Shown piece by piece: positions 9,591 to 17,899 of a DNA stretch of 64,000 nt (the stretch's first letter is position 1; the number at the start of each line of letters is the position of its first letter). The DNA is from Scandinavium manionii (lineage in GTDB: Bacteria > Pseudomonadota > Gammaproteobacteria > Enterobacterales > Enterobacteriaceae), in assembly GCF_024764775.1 (NCBI RefSeq), contig NZ_JALIGC010000039.1, positions 558,001 through 622,000 of the forward strand, in the 5' to 3' direction. Made by a program: the position numbers and the translations under genes. The notes beneath the pieces are model-generated. The model was not told where the DNA came from, searched no databases, and was given only the letters and a program-made list of their open reading frames with translations.

Positions 9591-9610
9591 GTTAGCTTTG
9601 CAACAATAAA

Positions 9611-9643
9611 AAACCGGGCTCATTTCCAGAGCCCGGTTTTTTT
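9611..9643 (+). terminator. Terminator shared by wzzB and the his operon
   Basis: An 11-bp stem (AAACCGGGCTC at 9611-9621 with 9629-9639), a 7-base loop, a T-run on the right and an A-run on the left. It lies between the convergent ends of wzzB and hisI and could terminate both. Confidence 0.88.
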
Positions 9644-9657
9644 ATATCCGATAAAGA

Positions 9658-10257
9658 TCACTGATGACGTTGACGCAGATTCTCAATCACCGTTGTCAGA
9701 TCCAGATCCTGATCCTGCAGTAGAACCAGCAGGTGATACATCAGGTCAGAGGCTTCGTTGGTCAGTTCATGGCGGTCATTGACGGTGGCCGCCAGCGCGG
9801 TTTCCACGCCTTCCTCACCGACTTTTTGTGCGATGCGTTTTGTACCGCTGGCGTACAGTTTCGCCGTATAGGAACTTTCAGGGTCGGCAGTTTTGCGTTC
9901 TGCCAGCAGTTGTTCGAGCTGATACAGGAACAGCCACTGGTGACCCGTTTCGCCAAAGCAACTGGAAGTGCCTTTATGGCAGGTCGGGCCAATCGGGTTT
10001 ACCAGCACCAGCAGGGTGTCGTTATCGCAGTCCGGGGTGATGCTGACCACATTGAGGAAGTGGCCGGACGTTTCACCTTTGGTCCATAAGCGCTGTTTGG
10101 TACGCGAGTAAAACGTCACTTTGCCGCTCTGCTCAGTGGCGGTCAGAGCATCCTGATTCATATAACCCAGCATCAACACTTCACCGGATACCGCGTGCTG
10201 CACGATGGCAGGCATCAGTCCGTCGGTTTTTTCCCAGTCCAGCTGTTCCGTTAACAT
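9658..10257 (-). CDS. hisI: Bifunctional phosphoribosyl-AMP cyclohydrolase / phosphoribosyl-ATP pyrophosphatase
   Basis: 199 residues (HisIE). The C-terminal HisE part (KVGEEGVETALAA, DLMYHLLVLL) hydrolyses PR-ATP to PR-AMP. The N-terminal HisI part (LMLGYMNQDAL, YSRTKQRLWTKGETSGH, then CDNDTLL with zinc ligands and CHKGTSSCF) opens the purine ring. Its ATG overlaps the hisF end by 7 bases (10251-10257), so it is translated as the last gene of the operon. Length is close to the E. coli protein. Confidence 0.97.
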   Translation of the reverse strand: MLTEQLDWEKTDGLMPAIVQHAVSGEVLMLGYMNQDALTATEQSGKVTFYSRTKQRLWTKGETSGHFLNVVSITPDCDNDTLLVLVNPIGPTCHKGTSSCFGETGHQWLFLYQLEQLLAERKTADPESSYTAKLYASGTKRIAQKVGEEGVETALAATVNDRHELTNEASDLMYHLLVLLQDQDLDLTTVIENLRQRHQ

Positions 10258-11027
10258 ACTCTGATCTCCACGCCCTGAGTCGCCAGGTACGCTTTTAATT
10301 CGCCAATATTAATAATTTGCTTATGGAACACCGACGCGGCCAGTGCGCCATCGACGTCTGCATCACGGAAGGCTTCGAGGAAATGCTCCATCGTCCCCGC
10401 GCCGCCGGAGGCAATCATCGGTACGCGGCAAACATCCCGCACTTTTTTGAGTTGCGCAAGGTCATAACCGTTGCGCACGCCGTCCTGGTTCATCATATTC
10501 AACACGATTTCACCCGCGCCGCGCTTTTGCACTTCCTGCACCCAGTCGAGGGTTTCCCACTGCGTCACCCGGGTGCGGTTTTCGTCACCAGTATATTGAT
10601 TGACATGATACTTCCCTGTGTCAGCGTCGAACCAGGTATCGATCCCGACGACGATGCACTGCACGCCAAAGCGATCCGCCAGACGGGTAATCAGCTCAGG
10701 CTCAGCGAGAGCAGGGGAATTCACTGATATTTTATCCGCGCCAAACGACAGGATTTTGGCCGCGTCGTCTACCGATTTGATCCCACCGGCCACGCAGAAA
10801 GGAATATCGATAACTTCCGCAACGCGTGACACCCAGCTTTTATCCACCACGCGCCCATCGCTGGAGGCGGTAATATCATAGAATACCAGTTCATCTGCGC
10901 CTTCTTCAGCGTAGCGTTTTGCCAGCGGGACGATATCGCCGATGATTTCGTGATTGCGGAACTGCACGCCTTTCACCACCTGACCATCACGCACGTCAAG
11001 ACAAGGAATTATCCGTTTTGCCAGCAT
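10251..11027 (-). CDS. hisF: Imidazole glycerol phosphate synthase, cyclase subunit
   Basis: 258 residues. It is a TIM-barrel enzyme that, with HisH, converts PRFAR and ammonia to imidazole glycerol phosphate and AICAR. The catalytic Asp near residue 11 lies in IIPCLDVRDGQVVKG and Asp130 in CIVVGIDTW. The phosphate loops GGIKSVDDA and ASGGAGTMEHF are present. It overlaps both hisA (19 bases) and hisI (7 bases), consistent with coupled translation in the operon. Confidence 0.98.
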   Translation of the reverse strand: MLAKRIIPCLDVRDGQVVKGVQFRNHEIIGDIVPLAKRYAEEGADELVFYDITASSDGRVVDKSWVSRVAEVIDIPFCVAGGIKSVDDAAKILSFGADKISVNSPALAEPELITRLADRFGVQCIVVGIDTWFDADTGKYHVNQYTGDENRTRVTQWETLDWVQEVQKRGAGEIVLNMMNQDGVRNGYDLAQLKKVRDVCRVPMIASGGAGTMEHFLEAFRDADVDGALAASVFHKQIINIGELKAYLATQGVEIRVC

Positions 11028-11746
11028 TGGATGGCCTCCGTTACGTTGAATTTACCTTCCAGCAGCGCACGTCCGACAATCACACCGCGAACGCCAGTCC
11101 CGCGTAGCGCGGCGATGTCTTCGAGGCCACCAATGCCGCCGGAAGACTGGAATGCCACCTGCGGATAACGGGCACACACTTCGTCATACAGAGAAACGTT
11201 GGAGCCCGCCAGCGTACCGTCACGGGAAATATCGGTGCACAGCACGTGCGTGAGCCCGACGGGTAAATAGGTTTCGACCAATTCTTCCAGCGTCACGCCG
11301 GAGTTTTCCTGCCAGCCGCTGACTGCAACCTGTTTGGTTCCCTGGTCATCAATACGGACATCCAGCGCAAGCACCAGTTTTTCCGCGCCAAAACGCGTAA
11401 ACCAGGTTTTCACGACTTCAGGCGATTTTACTGCGGTCGAGCCGATCACCACGCGAGCGACGCCTGCGTCTAACAGGGCCGCGACGTCTTCTTCCGTTCG
11501 AATTCCACCGCCAACCTGCACCGGAACATTCACACCCGCCACCAGGGTTTTAATCAGTGGGATCTGACGTTTCGCCGGGTCTTTTGCACCGGTGAGATCG
11601 ACGAGATGCAGTACTTCAGCACCCTGCGAGGCATATTCCTGCAAACGCGGAAGCGGGTCGCTGCCATAATCACGCTGCTGGCCGTAATCGCCCTGATGGA
11701 GACGGACCACGGTGCCGTCAATTAAATCTAAAGCGGGAATGATCAT
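11009..11746 (-). CDS. hisA: ProFAR isomerase (1-(5-phosphoribosyl)-5-[(5-phosphoribosylamino)methylideneamino]imidazole-4-carboxamide isomerase)
   Basis: 245 residues from the ATG at 11746, which overlaps the hisH stop (TGATG). A longer open frame extends upstream to 11884, but that part lies inside hisH and is not HisA-like. The enzyme is a TIM barrel that opens ProFAR by an Amadori rearrangement. The catalytic Asp8 is in IIPALDLIDG and Asp129 region in CTDISRDGTL. VGGGIRTEEDV is a phosphate-binding loop. Confidence 0.97.
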   Translation of the reverse strand: MIIPALDLIDGTVVRLHQGDYGQQRDYGSDPLPRLQEYASQGAEVLHLVDLTGAKDPAKRQIPLIKTLVAGVNVPVQVGGGIRTEEDVAALLDAGVARVVIGSTAVKSPEVVKTWFTRFGAEKLVLALDVRIDDQGTKQVAVSGWQENSGVTLEELVETYLPVGLTHVLCTDISRDGTLAGSNVSLYDEVCARYPQVAFQSSGGIGGLEDIAALRGTGVRGVIVGRALLEGKFNVTEAIQCWQNG

Positions 11747-12336
11747 CACATCTCCAGGAAGTTTTTCAGCAGCAGCGCGCCCGCGGCGCCAGAGCGTTCG
11801 GGGTGAAACTGCACGCCGAAGAAGTTGTCTTTTTGCACCGCGGCGGTAAACGCTTCGCCGTAGTTGCACTGGGCGATGGTCCACGGATTGACCGGCATCG
11901 CGTAGCTGTGCACGAAATAGAAGTACGCCCCGTCTTCAATACCGCGGAACAGGCGATCACCGGCTTTTGGGTAAACGCGGTTCCAGCCCATGTGTGGCAG
12001 AGGCAGGCCGAAATCTGTCATTTTCGGGATGTCCTGCTCAATGATGCCAATCATGTCGACGCCGTTAGACTCTTCGCTGCGACGGCCCAGCAGCTGCATG
12101 CCGAGGCAAATCCCCAGCACCGGCTGGGTACAGGCTTTGACCAGCTCGATGAGCTCACGCTCTCGCAGCTGATCCATCGCCGCCTGTGCGGTGCCAACGC
12201 CCGGCAGAAACAGTTTGTCGGCGCGCAGCACGATATCCGGGTCACGGCTGACCACCGGCTCGTAGCCGTGACGGATAATCGCCGACCGCACCGAATTCAG
12301 ATTAGCGCAGCCGGTATCAAGGATAACGACGTTCAT
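11746..12336 (-). CDS. hisH: Imidazole glycerol phosphate synthase, glutamine amidotransferase subunit
   Basis: 196 residues from the ATG at 12336, overlapping the hisB stop as TGATG; a GTG one codon upstream is less likely. It is a class I glutaminase that feeds ammonia to HisF. The nucleophile Cys is in VLGICLGMQLLG and the His-Glu pair in VQFHPERSG. Start and overlap pattern are the same as in E. coli. Confidence 0.97.
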   Translation of the reverse strand: MNVVILDTGCANLNSVRSAIIRHGYEPVVSRDPDIVLRADKLFLPGVGTAQAAMDQLRERELIELVKACTQPVLGICLGMQLLGRRSEESNGVDMIGIIEQDIPKMTDFGLPLPHMGWNRVYPKAGDRLFRGIEDGAYFYFVHSYAMPVNPWTIAQCNYGEAFTAAVQKDNFFGVQFHPERSGAAGALLLKNFLEM

Positions 12337-13403
12337 CACAGCACTCCTTTCGAGGAGGGAAGGGTGTCGCCCTCAACGCGAATCGCCTGACGCAGAGTAC
12401 GGCCAAAGGCTTTAAACAGACTCTCCACCCGGTGGTGATCGTTTTTGCCTTTGGTTTTCAGGTGCAGCGTGACGCCCATGGTGTAGGAGAGCGAGCGGAA
12501 AAAGTGCTCGATCATCTCGGTGCTGAGGTCGCCCACGCGCTGATAGGTAAATTCGGCGCGGTATTCGAGGTGTGGGCGGCCGGAAATATCCAGCGCACAG
12601 CGGGCCAGACATTCGTCCATTGGCAGCACGAAGCCGAAACGGTTAATGCCACGCTTGTCGCCGAGCGCCAGCTTCAGCGCTTCGCCGAGCGCCAGGCCGG
12701 TGTCTTCCACGGTGTGGTGATCGTCGATATACAAATCGCCTTTAACGGTGATTTCCATGCGGAAGCCGCCGTGGGTCGCAATCTGATCGAGCATGTGGTC
12801 GAAGAAGCCAACGCCGGTGTTAATTTTGCTGCCGCCTTCGCGGTCCAGCCACACTTTGACGTCGATCTGCGTTTCGCGGGTTGTGCGCTCCACGTGCGCG
12901 TAGCGGTCACGCTTCGTCAGCTGCTCGGTGATTTTCAGCCAGTTGAGATCATCGCGGCTGTAGCGCAGGCCGGTAATCCCCATATTTTGCGCCAGGGTGA
13001 CGTCAGTTGCGCGGTCGCCAATCACGTAGCTGTTGGCCACGTCCATCACGCCGTCATTCAGCCATGCGGCCACCATTTTGGTTTTCGGCTTGCGGCAATC
13101 GCAGTTGTCGGTTTCGAAGTGCGGGCAAATCAGCACATCATCAAACTGCACGCCCTGAGAAGTGAACACCTGCATCATCAGGTTGTGCGGGCCGTCGAAA
13201 TCCGCCTGCGGGAAACTGTCGGTGCCCAGTCCGTCCTGGTTGGTGATCATCACTAGCTTGTAACCGGCTTTTTGCAGCTTCAACAGCGAAGGAATGACCT
13301 CCGCTTCAAACGCCAGTTTGTCGAACCGGTCGACCTGATAATCACTCGGCGGCTCGCTAATGAGGGTGCCGTCACGATCGATAAAGAGGAACTTCTGGGT
13401 CAT
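12336..13403 (-). CDS. hisB: Bifunctional histidinol-phosphatase / imidazoleglycerol-phosphate dehydratase
   Basis: 355 residues. The N-terminal HAD phosphatase domain (FIDRDGTLI at residues 6-14, MITNQDGLG, zinc loop CPHFETDNCDCRKPK) removes phosphate from histidinol phosphate. The C-terminal dehydratase domain (from about residue 165; GVGFFDHMLDQIATHGG, DDHHTVEDTG with manganese ligands, KAFGRTLRQA) makes imidazole-acetol phosphate. This fusion is typical of gammaproteobacteria. It overlaps hisC by 4 bases and hisH by 1. Confidence 0.98.
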   Translation of the reverse strand: MTQKFLFIDRDGTLISEPPSDYQVDRFDKLAFEAEVIPSLLKLQKAGYKLVMITNQDGLGTDSFPQADFDGPHNLMMQVFTSQGVQFDDVLICPHFETDNCDCRKPKTKMVAAWLNDGVMDVANSYVIGDRATDVTLAQNMGITGLRYSRDDLNWLKITEQLTKRDRYAHVERTTRETQIDVKVWLDREGGSKINTGVGFFDHMLDQIATHGGFRMEITVKGDLYIDDHHTVEDTGLALGEALKLALGDKRGINRFGFVLPMDECLARCALDISGRPHLEYRAEFTYQRVGDLSTEMIEHFFRSLSYTMGVTLHLKTKGKNDHHRVESLFKAFGRTLRQAIRVEGDTLPSSKGVL

Positions 13404-14461
13404 ACTTTCTCCGCACGAAGGGCGTCAATGACGCGCTGGCTCTCGTCGCGGGTGCCAATGGTGATACGCAGGCAGCCGCTTAAAGAAGGTTGTTTATTCT
13501 GATCACGTAAGATAATGCCCTGATCCCACAAAGATTTGAAGACTGCGCTTGATGCGGTCAGGCGCACCAGAATGTAGTTAGTCTCCGAGTCGAAAACCTG
13601 TTCAACGCAGGCGATGTCACGCAGCTGCGCTATCAGGTACTGACGTTCTTCAAGGATCTGCGCCACGCGGTCACGCATGGCATTGATACCCGACGGGCTT
13701 AGCGCCTGGGCCGCAATATCGGCAACCGGTGTGGAAAGCGGGTATGGCGCAATCACTTTCATCAGCAGGGCAATCACTTCTTCGCTGGCGAGCGTGAAGC
13801 CGCAGCGCAGTCCCGCGAGGGCGAAAGCTTTCGACAGCGTGCGCAGCACCACTAAATGCGGGTACTCGGCAATCCAGCTGGTCAGTGTCGCCTGCGGGCA
13901 AAACTCGATATACGCTTCGTCGGCCACGACCAGCGCCTTGCCACGCGTCATCTCCAGCAGCACGCGAAAATCCTGAGGATTGATAATCTGCCCGGTCGGG
14001 TTATTTGGGCTGCACACGTAAACGACCTTTACGCCATCAAGTTTATCGGCGATGGCCTGCAGGTCGAGCTGCCAGTTTTCCAGCGCGGGTACCGTCCGGT
14101 ATTCCACACCGAAGGTCTCGGCGCTGACGCTGTACATGCCGTAGGTCGGGGGGCAGAACAGAATCGCGTCTTTGCCCGGTTCGCAAAATGCGCGGATCAG
14201 CAACTCAATTCCTTCATCGGCCCCGCGGCTCACCAGAACCTGCTCTGGTTTCAACCCGGCGTACTGCGCGTAGTTTTCGATAACGGCTTTGGGCTGGCAC
14301 TCCGGGTAACGGTTCAGCGTTTGCTGCGAAAGGTCGAAGGAGACCGCCGTCGGAAATTCATTGGCATTCAGCCAGACGTCACCCTTGCCGCCGAGGCGAC
14401 GGGCAGACTGATAGGGCGTCAGGTCGCGGACGTTTTTACGGGCTAACTCTTCAATGCTCAT
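13400..14461 (-). CDS. hisC: Histidinol-phosphate aminotransferase
   Basis: 353 residues, PLP-dependent fold type I. It transaminates imidazole-acetol phosphate with glutamate to histidinol phosphate. The PLP lysine lies in RTLSKAFALAGLRCGF, with the pyridoxal-contacting segment VADEAYIEF and CSPNNPTG. It overlaps both neighbours in the operon by 4 bases. Confidence 0.98.
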   Translation of the reverse strand: MSIEELARKNVRDLTPYQSARRLGGKGDVWLNANEFPTAVSFDLSQQTLNRYPECQPKAVIENYAQYAGLKPEQVLVSRGADEGIELLIRAFCEPGKDAILFCPPTYGMYSVSAETFGVEYRTVPALENWQLDLQAIADKLDGVKVVYVCSPNNPTGQIINPQDFRVLLEMTRGKALVVADEAYIEFCPQATLTSWIAEYPHLVVLRTLSKAFALAGLRCGFTLASEEVIALLMKVIAPYPLSTPVADIAAQALSPSGINAMRDRVAQILEERQYLIAQLRDIACVEQVFDSETNYILVRLTASSAVFKSLWDQGIILRDQNKQPSLSGCLRITIGTRDESQRVIDALRAEKV

Positions 14462-15762
14462 TTCATCTCCTTGAGTGCGGCCACACGTAAGGTAACGGCG
14501 TTCTTATGGGCCGTCAGACGTTCGGCGGCGGCCAGTGTTTCAATCGTGGACGCCAGCGCGGAGAAGCCCTCTTTCGAGAGTTCCTGTACGGTCATGCGTT
14601 TCTGGAAATCGGCCAGTCCCAGGCTTGAACAAGTGGCGGTGTAACCGTAGGTCGGCAGCACGTGGTTGGTGCCGGAGGCGTAATCGCCTGCCGATTCCGG
14701 GGACCAGTCGCCTAAAAAGACCGAACCGGCACTGGTGATGCTGTCGACCAAAGAGCGCGCATCACGGGTCTGGATAATCAAGTGCTCCGGACCGTACTGA
14801 TTAGAAATTTCGATGCATTGCGCAAGGTCGCGGGCAACAATCAGTCGGCTGGCCGATAACGCCTGGCGCGCGGTATCGGCCCGGGGCAATTCAGCCAGCT
14901 GACGTTCTACGGCTTTTGCGACGCGAGCAGCCATGTCGGCATCCGGCGTCAGCAGAATCACCTGGGAATCCGGGCCGTGTTCTGCCTGAGACAGCAAATC
15001 GGAGGCCACGAAGTCCGGCGTTGCACCGCTGTCGGCAATCACCAGTACTTCAGATGGGCCAGCAGGCATATCAATGGCGGCCCCGTCCAGACGCTGGCTG
15101 ACCTGGCGTTTTGCCTCGGTAACAAACGCATTGCCTGGGCCAAAAATTTTATCCACTTTCGGCACCGATTCGGTGCCCAGTGCCAGCGCGGCAATGGCCT
15201 GCGCGCCACCGACGTTAAAGATATCCTTCACGCCGCACAGTTTGGCCGCATACAGAATTTCATCGGCAATTGGCGGCGGGGAGCACAGCACCACTTTTTT
15301 ACAGCCAGCGATACGAGCAGGCGTGGCGAGCATTAATACGGTGGAAAACAGCGGCGCAGAGCCGCCGGGAATATACAAACCGACGGACGCAATAGGGCGC
15401 GTCACCTGCTGGCAGCGAACGCCTGGCAGGGTTTCCACATCAACCGGCTGCAGTTTCTGCGCAACGTGAAACGTCTCGACGTTTTTCACCGCTACCGCCA
15501 TCGCCTGCTTCAGCTCATCGCTCAGACGACGGCTTGCGGCGTCAATTTCCTCCTCGCTGACCTTCAGCGCGGTGACGTCGGTTTTATCAAACTTCGCGCT
15601 GTATTCACGCAGCGCCTGGTCGCTATGGGTTTTTACGTTGTCGAGAATTTCCGCCACGGTGCGGCTGATACTCTCCGACGCAGAGATCGCCGGGCGCATC
15701 AGTAAATCACGCTGTTGCTCGGGGCTGATGCTGTTCCAGTCGATGACAGTATTAAAGCTCAT
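14458..15762 (-). CDS. hisD: Histidinol dehydrogenase
   Basis: 434 residues. It oxidises histidinol to histidine in two NAD+-dependent steps using a zinc ion. Family motifs are FGPGNAFVTEAKRQV, IDMPAGPSEVLVIAD, LLSQAEHGPDSQV (zinc ligands), QYGPEHL, and near the end the conserved NHVLPT. It is the second structural gene after hisG, with a 6-base gap. Confidence 0.98.
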   Translation of the reverse strand: MSFNTVIDWNSISPEQQRDLLMRPAISASESISRTVAEILDNVKTHSDQALREYSAKFDKTDVTALKVSEEEIDAASRRLSDELKQAMAVAVKNVETFHVAQKLQPVDVETLPGVRCQQVTRPIASVGLYIPGGSAPLFSTVLMLATPARIAGCKKVVLCSPPPIADEILYAAKLCGVKDIFNVGGAQAIAALALGTESVPKVDKIFGPGNAFVTEAKRQVSQRLDGAAIDMPAGPSEVLVIADSGATPDFVASDLLSQAEHGPDSQVILLTPDADMAARVAKAVERQLAELPRADTARQALSASRLIVARDLAQCIEISNQYGPEHLIIQTRDARSLVDSITSAGSVFLGDWSPESAGDYASGTNHVLPTYGYTATCSSLGLADFQKRMTVQELSKEGFSALASTIETLAAAERLTAHKNAVTLRVAALKEMK

Positions 15763-15768
15763 GGTCGG

Positions 15769-16668
15769 TTACTCCATCATCTTCTCAATTGGCAGCACCA
15801 GAATGGAACTGGCACCCAGCGCTTTCAGTTTTTCCATGGTTTCCCAGAACAGGGTTTCGCTGCTCACCATGTGCATCGCCACGCGCTGCTGATCGCCTGC
15901 CAGCGGCAAAATGGTTGGGCGTTCGGCGCCCGGCAGCAGGGCAATCACTTCTTCCAGGCGCTCGGTCGGCGCGTGCATCATGATGTATTTCGATTCACGG
16001 GCCTGAATCACGCCCTGAATACGGGTCAACAGTTTGTCGATCAGCTGCTGTTTGGCTTCCGGCATTTCGCCGTCGCGCTGGATAAGGCAGGCTTTGGAGC
16101 GGTAAATCACTTCCACTTCACGCAGGCCGTTGGCTTCAAGCGTCGCGCCAGTAGATACCAGGTCGCAGATGGCGTCGGCCAGACCCGCGCGCGGGGCGAC
16201 TTCAACAGACCCGTTCAATAAGCAGGATTTAAACTGAACACCTTTACCATCGAGGTAACGTTTGAGCAGGTGCGGATACGAGGTCGCGATACGCTTATTA
16301 TTGAGGCTGATTGGGCCATCCCACGGGTCGTCAACGGAAACAGCCAGTGAGAAACGGCAGCCGCCAAAATCGAGGCGACGCAGGGTAAAGTAACGCGGAT
16401 CTTCGCCCTGAGCGCGGCGGCTCAATAGCTCTTCTTCCAGTACGTTTTCGCCAATAATGCCGAGATCAACCACGCCGTCCATGATCAGGCCCGGGATATC
16501 GTCGTCACGGACACGCAGAATATCGATAGGCATATTTTCTGCCAGCGCAATCAGGCGCTGGCTGTGCATATTAATTTTTATGCCACAGCGGGCGAGCAAT
16601 TCGCGTGAATCATCGCTTAAACGCCCGGATTTCTGCATAGCTATGCGTAAACGTGTGTTGTCTAACAT
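15769..16668 (-). CDS. hisG: ATP phosphoribosyltransferase (long form)
   Basis: 299 residues from the ATG at 16668 (MLDNTRLRIAMQKSGRLSD), the normal enteric length. The open frame extends to 16800 through the attenuator, but that part is leader RNA. The enzyme commits PRPP and ATP to histidine synthesis. Motifs include GRLSDDS, VVDLGIIGENVL, SLNNKRIATSYPHLLKRY, the PRPP-binding loop DLVSTGATLEANGL, and a C-terminal regulatory ACT-like region containing SKYIMMHAPTERL. It is the first structural gene, controlled by hisL attenuation. Confidence 0.98.
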   Translation of the reverse strand: MLDNTRLRIAMQKSGRLSDDSRELLARCGIKINMHSQRLIALAENMPIDILRVRDDDIPGLIMDGVVDLGIIGENVLEEELLSRRAQGEDPRYFTLRRLDFGGCRFSLAVSVDDPWDGPISLNNKRIATSYPHLLKRYLDGKGVQFKSCLLNGSVEVAPRAGLADAICDLVSTGATLEANGLREVEVIYRSKACLIQRDGEMPEAKQQLIDKLLTRIQGVIQARESKYIMMHAPTERLEEVIALLPGAERPTILPLAGDQQRVAMHMVSSETLFWETMEKLKALGASSILVLPIEKMME

Positions 16669-16714
16669 TTTTATATCCTCGTAGTCCTGTCTGAATGACT
16701 CGAAACTCGCGCCC

Positions 16715-16753
16715 AAAAAAAAGCCCCCGGAAGTGCGATCTTCCGGGGGCTTT
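16715..16753 (-). terminator. his operon attenuator
   Basis: On the minus strand, an 11-bp stem (AGCCCCCGGAA region 16722-16732 with 16741-16751) is followed by a run of U from the A-tract at 16715-16722. It lies between hisL and hisG and is the terminator form of the classical his leader, formed when His-tRNA is plentiful. Confidence 0.95.
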
Positions 16754-16813
16754 CTCTTGCGTTCTGCACCACTGGAAGATCTAACTGTCTTCCAGCACAC
16801 ATCGCCTGAAAGA

Positions 16814-16864
16814 CTAGTCAGGGTGATGGTGATGATGGTGGTTTTTAAATTGAACGCAGTTCAT
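16814..16864 (-). CDS. hisL: his operon leader peptide
   Basis: A 16-residue peptide, MNCVQFKNHHHHHHPD, ending in TAG at 16814-16816. Six consecutive His codons (CAC/CAT mix) are present. Ribosome stalling at these codons when charged His-tRNA is scarce prevents the attenuator hairpin downstream. The E. coli peptide has seven His and starts MTRVQFK; here the first of those His codons reads as Asn. Confidence 0.96.
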   Translation of the reverse strand: MNCVQFKNHHHHHHPD

Positions 16865-16903
16865 AAAATTTCTCGCTGAATGCTTATGCATTTGATGCCT
16901 TTT

Positions 16904-16933
16904 AACCTAAACCACTTTATCGCTATAAAGCAA
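16904..16933 (-). promoter_or_regulatory. his operon promoter
   Basis: On the minus strand, TTGCTT (16928-16933) and TAGGTT (16904-16909) are separated by 18 bases, about 40 bases before hisL. The arrangement and surrounding sequence match the known Salmonella/E. coli his promoter. Confidence 0.85.
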
Positions 16934-17041
16934 GGGCTTTTTTGCATCTTTAATTCATTTCATATTCATCAGATAAATTGTCAGTTGGCGAGGGCTGGCG
17001 TAGCCTTATAAAAGGAACGCGAACGAGTCAGGAGAACACAG

Positions 17042-17860
17042 ATGAAAAAGGTCGCAATCGTAGGTTTGGGCTGGCTGGGTATGCCGTTGGCACTGTCGTT
17101 GAGCGCGCGAGGCTGGCAGGTGTCCGGCAGTAAAACCACCGAAGATGGGATTGAGGCCGCGAGAATGTGTGGCATCGACAGCTATTTGTTGCGCCTGGAT
17201 CCGCAGCTGGTCTGTGAGTCAGATGATTTGGATGCGTTGATGAACGTCGACGCGCTGGTTATCACGCTTCCTGCGCGGCGCAGCGGTCCCGGCGAAGAGT
17301 TTTATTTACAGGCGGTACAGGAGATTGTCGACAGTGCGCTGGCGTACCGCATCCCGCGAATTGTGTTCACCAGCTCGACGTCGGTGTACGGCAAAGGGCA
17401 CGGCACGATTAAAGAGAACGCCCCGCGTGACCCGATAACCTCCAGCGGCCGCGTGCTGAAAGAGCTGGAAGACTGGCTGCATAATCTGCCGGGGACGTCT
17501 GTCGATATTCTGCGCCTGGCGGGCCTGGTCGGGCCGGAGCGTCATCCGGGGCGATTCTTTGCCGGGAAATCCGCGCCGGATGGGCAGCAGGGCGTCAATC
17601 TGGTGCATCTGGAAGATGTGATTTCCGCGATAACGCTTTTGCTGCAGGCACCGAAGGGCGGGCACATCTATAATTTATGTGCGCCCGGACATCCGTCTCG
17701 TTCAACGTTTTACCCGCAGATGGCCCGCGAGCTTGGACTTGAGCCGCCTGTATTCAGCGATAGCGCTGAGAAAGGACGCATTATTGATGGTAACCGCATC
17801 TGTTCTGAGCTGGGGTTTGAGTACCAGCATCCCGATCCGCTGGTGATGCCGCTGGAGTAA
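17042..17860 (+). CDS. yeeZ: NAD(P)-binding epimerase-like protein YeeZ
   Basis: 272 residues, start preceded by AGGAG. It is an SDR-type Rossmann protein (VAIVGLGWLGMPLALSL at residues 4-20; FTSSTSVYGKGHG near 112-124). The usual YxxxK active site is not evident, and the biochemical role in E. coli is unproven. It is divergent from the his operon, as in other enterics, and is followed by yeeY after 39 bases, suggesting a two-gene unit ended by the terminator at 18914-18948. Confidence 0.92.
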   Translation: MKKVAIVGLGWLGMPLALSLSARGWQVSGSKTTEDGIEAARMCGIDSYLLRLDPQLVCESDDLDALMNVDALVITLPARRSGPGEEFYLQAVQEIVDSALAYRIPRIVFTSSTSVYGKGHGTIKENAPRDPITSSGRVLKELEDWLHNLPGTSVDILRLAGLVGPERHPGRFFAGKSAPDGQQGVNLVHLEDVISAITLLLQAPKGGHIYNLCAPGHPSRSTFYPQMARELGLEPPVFSDSAEKGRIIDGNRICSELGFEYQHPDPLVMPLE

Positions 17861-17899
17861 ACGACCCGCGGTGACATCGCGTACCGACTGGGGGCGACG

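Noticed and set aside
11747..11884. N-terminal extension of hisA
   Set aside because: The added 46 codons lie inside hisH and are unlike HisA; the ATG at 11746 overlapping the hisH stop matches all enteric HisA.
12432..13256. Long 274-codon open frame opposite hisB
   Set aside because: It is the antisense shadow of hisB, whose protein is fully conserved; the antisense product has no recognisable domain.
16669..16800. N-terminal extension of hisG
   Set aside because: It reads through the attenuator hairpin; the ATG at 16668 gives the exact normal length.
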